In this document: positions 5,754 to 6,203 of the stretch, in pieces
How the letters are laid out: each line of letters opens with the position of its first letter
Position numbering within the stretch: the first letter of the stretch is position 1
Assembly (NCBI GenBank): GCA_003645115.1
Contig: QNEG01000101.1
Coordinates: 1 to 6,203, forward strand
Length of the DNA stretch: 6,203 nucleotides
Direction of reading: 5' to 3'
Source: a bacterium
GTDB lineage: Bacteria; UBP14; UBA6098; B30-G16
Position numbers and translations under genes: made by a program
The notes under the pieces: model-generated
What the model saw: the letters and a program-made list of their open reading frames with translations, nothing else
Databases searched by the model: none
What the model was told of the DNA's origin: nothing

Positions 5754-6203
5754 TTAATTCTGTGGTGAGTGTGGCAACATTTTCTCCAGTTCATTCAATG
5801 CCTCCTGTGCCAGTTCGAAATCCGGCTGGATTTCCAGTGTGCGATGTAGATATTCCACAGCGCCATCATAATCCCCCAATCTCGCCTTTACCGATGCCAG
5901 ATTGAAATATAGTTCAGGAATTTTCAGACCTAAATTATCAGCTTTGATAAATTTCTTTTCTGCGTTTATAAGATTATTTCTCGCCAACTCGATAGCACCT
6001 AATGCAAACCAACTTGGTGCAAATATGGAATCCATAGCTATGGAGAGATTGTAATATTGAATCGCTCTGTCGGGATTTGCGCTAACCATCTTTATTTGTC
6101 CGAGATTATAATATGCCCGAGATTTGATACCGGCAGGAGTGGCACCGACATCGGCTTGTTCACTGTATATTGTCCCGATATCATATTCCTGAATGAATTC
6201 GAT
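5754..6203 (-). CDS. TPR-repeat protein, N-terminus cut off by the right window edge
   Basis: The minus frame is open from the right edge to a TAA at 5756-5754, giving the last 149 residues. The ATG at 6089-6087 is internal, because the frame upstream of it still reads as TPR helix (RAYYNLGQIK). Three tetratricopeptide repeats are visible at about fragment residues 29-60 (AYYNLGQ...PDRAIQYYNLS), 63-95 (SWFALGAIELARNN...AEKKF) and 96-128 (ELYFNLASVKARLGDYDGAV...P). A capping helix, ELAQEALNELEKML, follows. The W/Y-x-x-LG and A-positions of each repeat are kept. TPR arrays bind partner proteins; the specific role cannot be read from this fragment. The gene is convergent with the NlpC/P60 gene. 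Confidence 0.85.
   Translation of the reverse strand: MEFIQEYDIGTIYSEQADVGATPAGIKSRAYYNLGQIKMVSANPDRAIQYYNLSIAMDSIFAPSWFALGAIELARNNLINAEKKFIKADNLGLKIPELYFNLASVKARLGDYDGAVEYLHRTLEIQPDFELAQEALNELEKMLPHSPQN

Overview
The window is a 6.2 kb chromosomal segment from a Gram-negative-type bacterium. The body is AT-rich, with many ATA (Ile) and AGA/CGA (Arg) codons. It encodes an apparent lipoprotein, a signal-peptide-bearing DUF3857/transglutaminase-like protein and a piece of a type IX-secretion (Por/T9SS type A)-like C-terminal sorting domain. Together these point to the Fibrobacteres-Chlorobi-Bacteroidetes (FCB) superphylum or a nearby uncultivated candidate phylum. This is inference; no rRNA or other marker gene is present.

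Layout. Positions 1-141 (minus strand, running off the left edge) hold a short, easily missed reading frame that reads as the start of a T9SS-type sorting domain (PNPFNSS...AEIELYDLRGNVV), with a stop codon just before it. Positions 17-374 carry seven GC-rich inverted repeats with unrelated stems, two of them inside that reading frame. The rest of the stretch up to about 516 has no convincing gene. An extended -10 promoter (517-525) and a Shine-Dalgarno (541-546) precede four plus-strand genes: a 744-residue exported DUF3857/transglutaminase-like protein (550-2784); a 324-residue polytopic membrane protein of the lysylphosphatidylglycerol-synthase transmembrane / flippase-like family (2819-3793); a 379-residue radical SAM enzyme that may be a LipS2-type lipoyl synthase component (3891-5030); and a 175-residue NlpC/P60 lipoprotein peptidase (5221-5748). 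A minus-strand TPR protein, cut by the right edge, converges on the last gene with a 5-base gap.

How the genes fit together. The first two plus-strand genes are 34 bases apart and probably co-transcribed. The radical SAM gene (97-base gap, strong own SD) and the NlpC/P60 gene (190-base AT-rich gap, no SD) look increasingly independent. Three of the four products act in or on the envelope, whereas the radical SAM enzyme is cytoplasmic, so I see no single pathway joining all four. The most unusual parts are the left end (orphan sorting-domain fragment plus hairpin cluster) and the radical SAM enzyme with three extra C-terminal cysteines. I did not find a clearly new multi-gene system.
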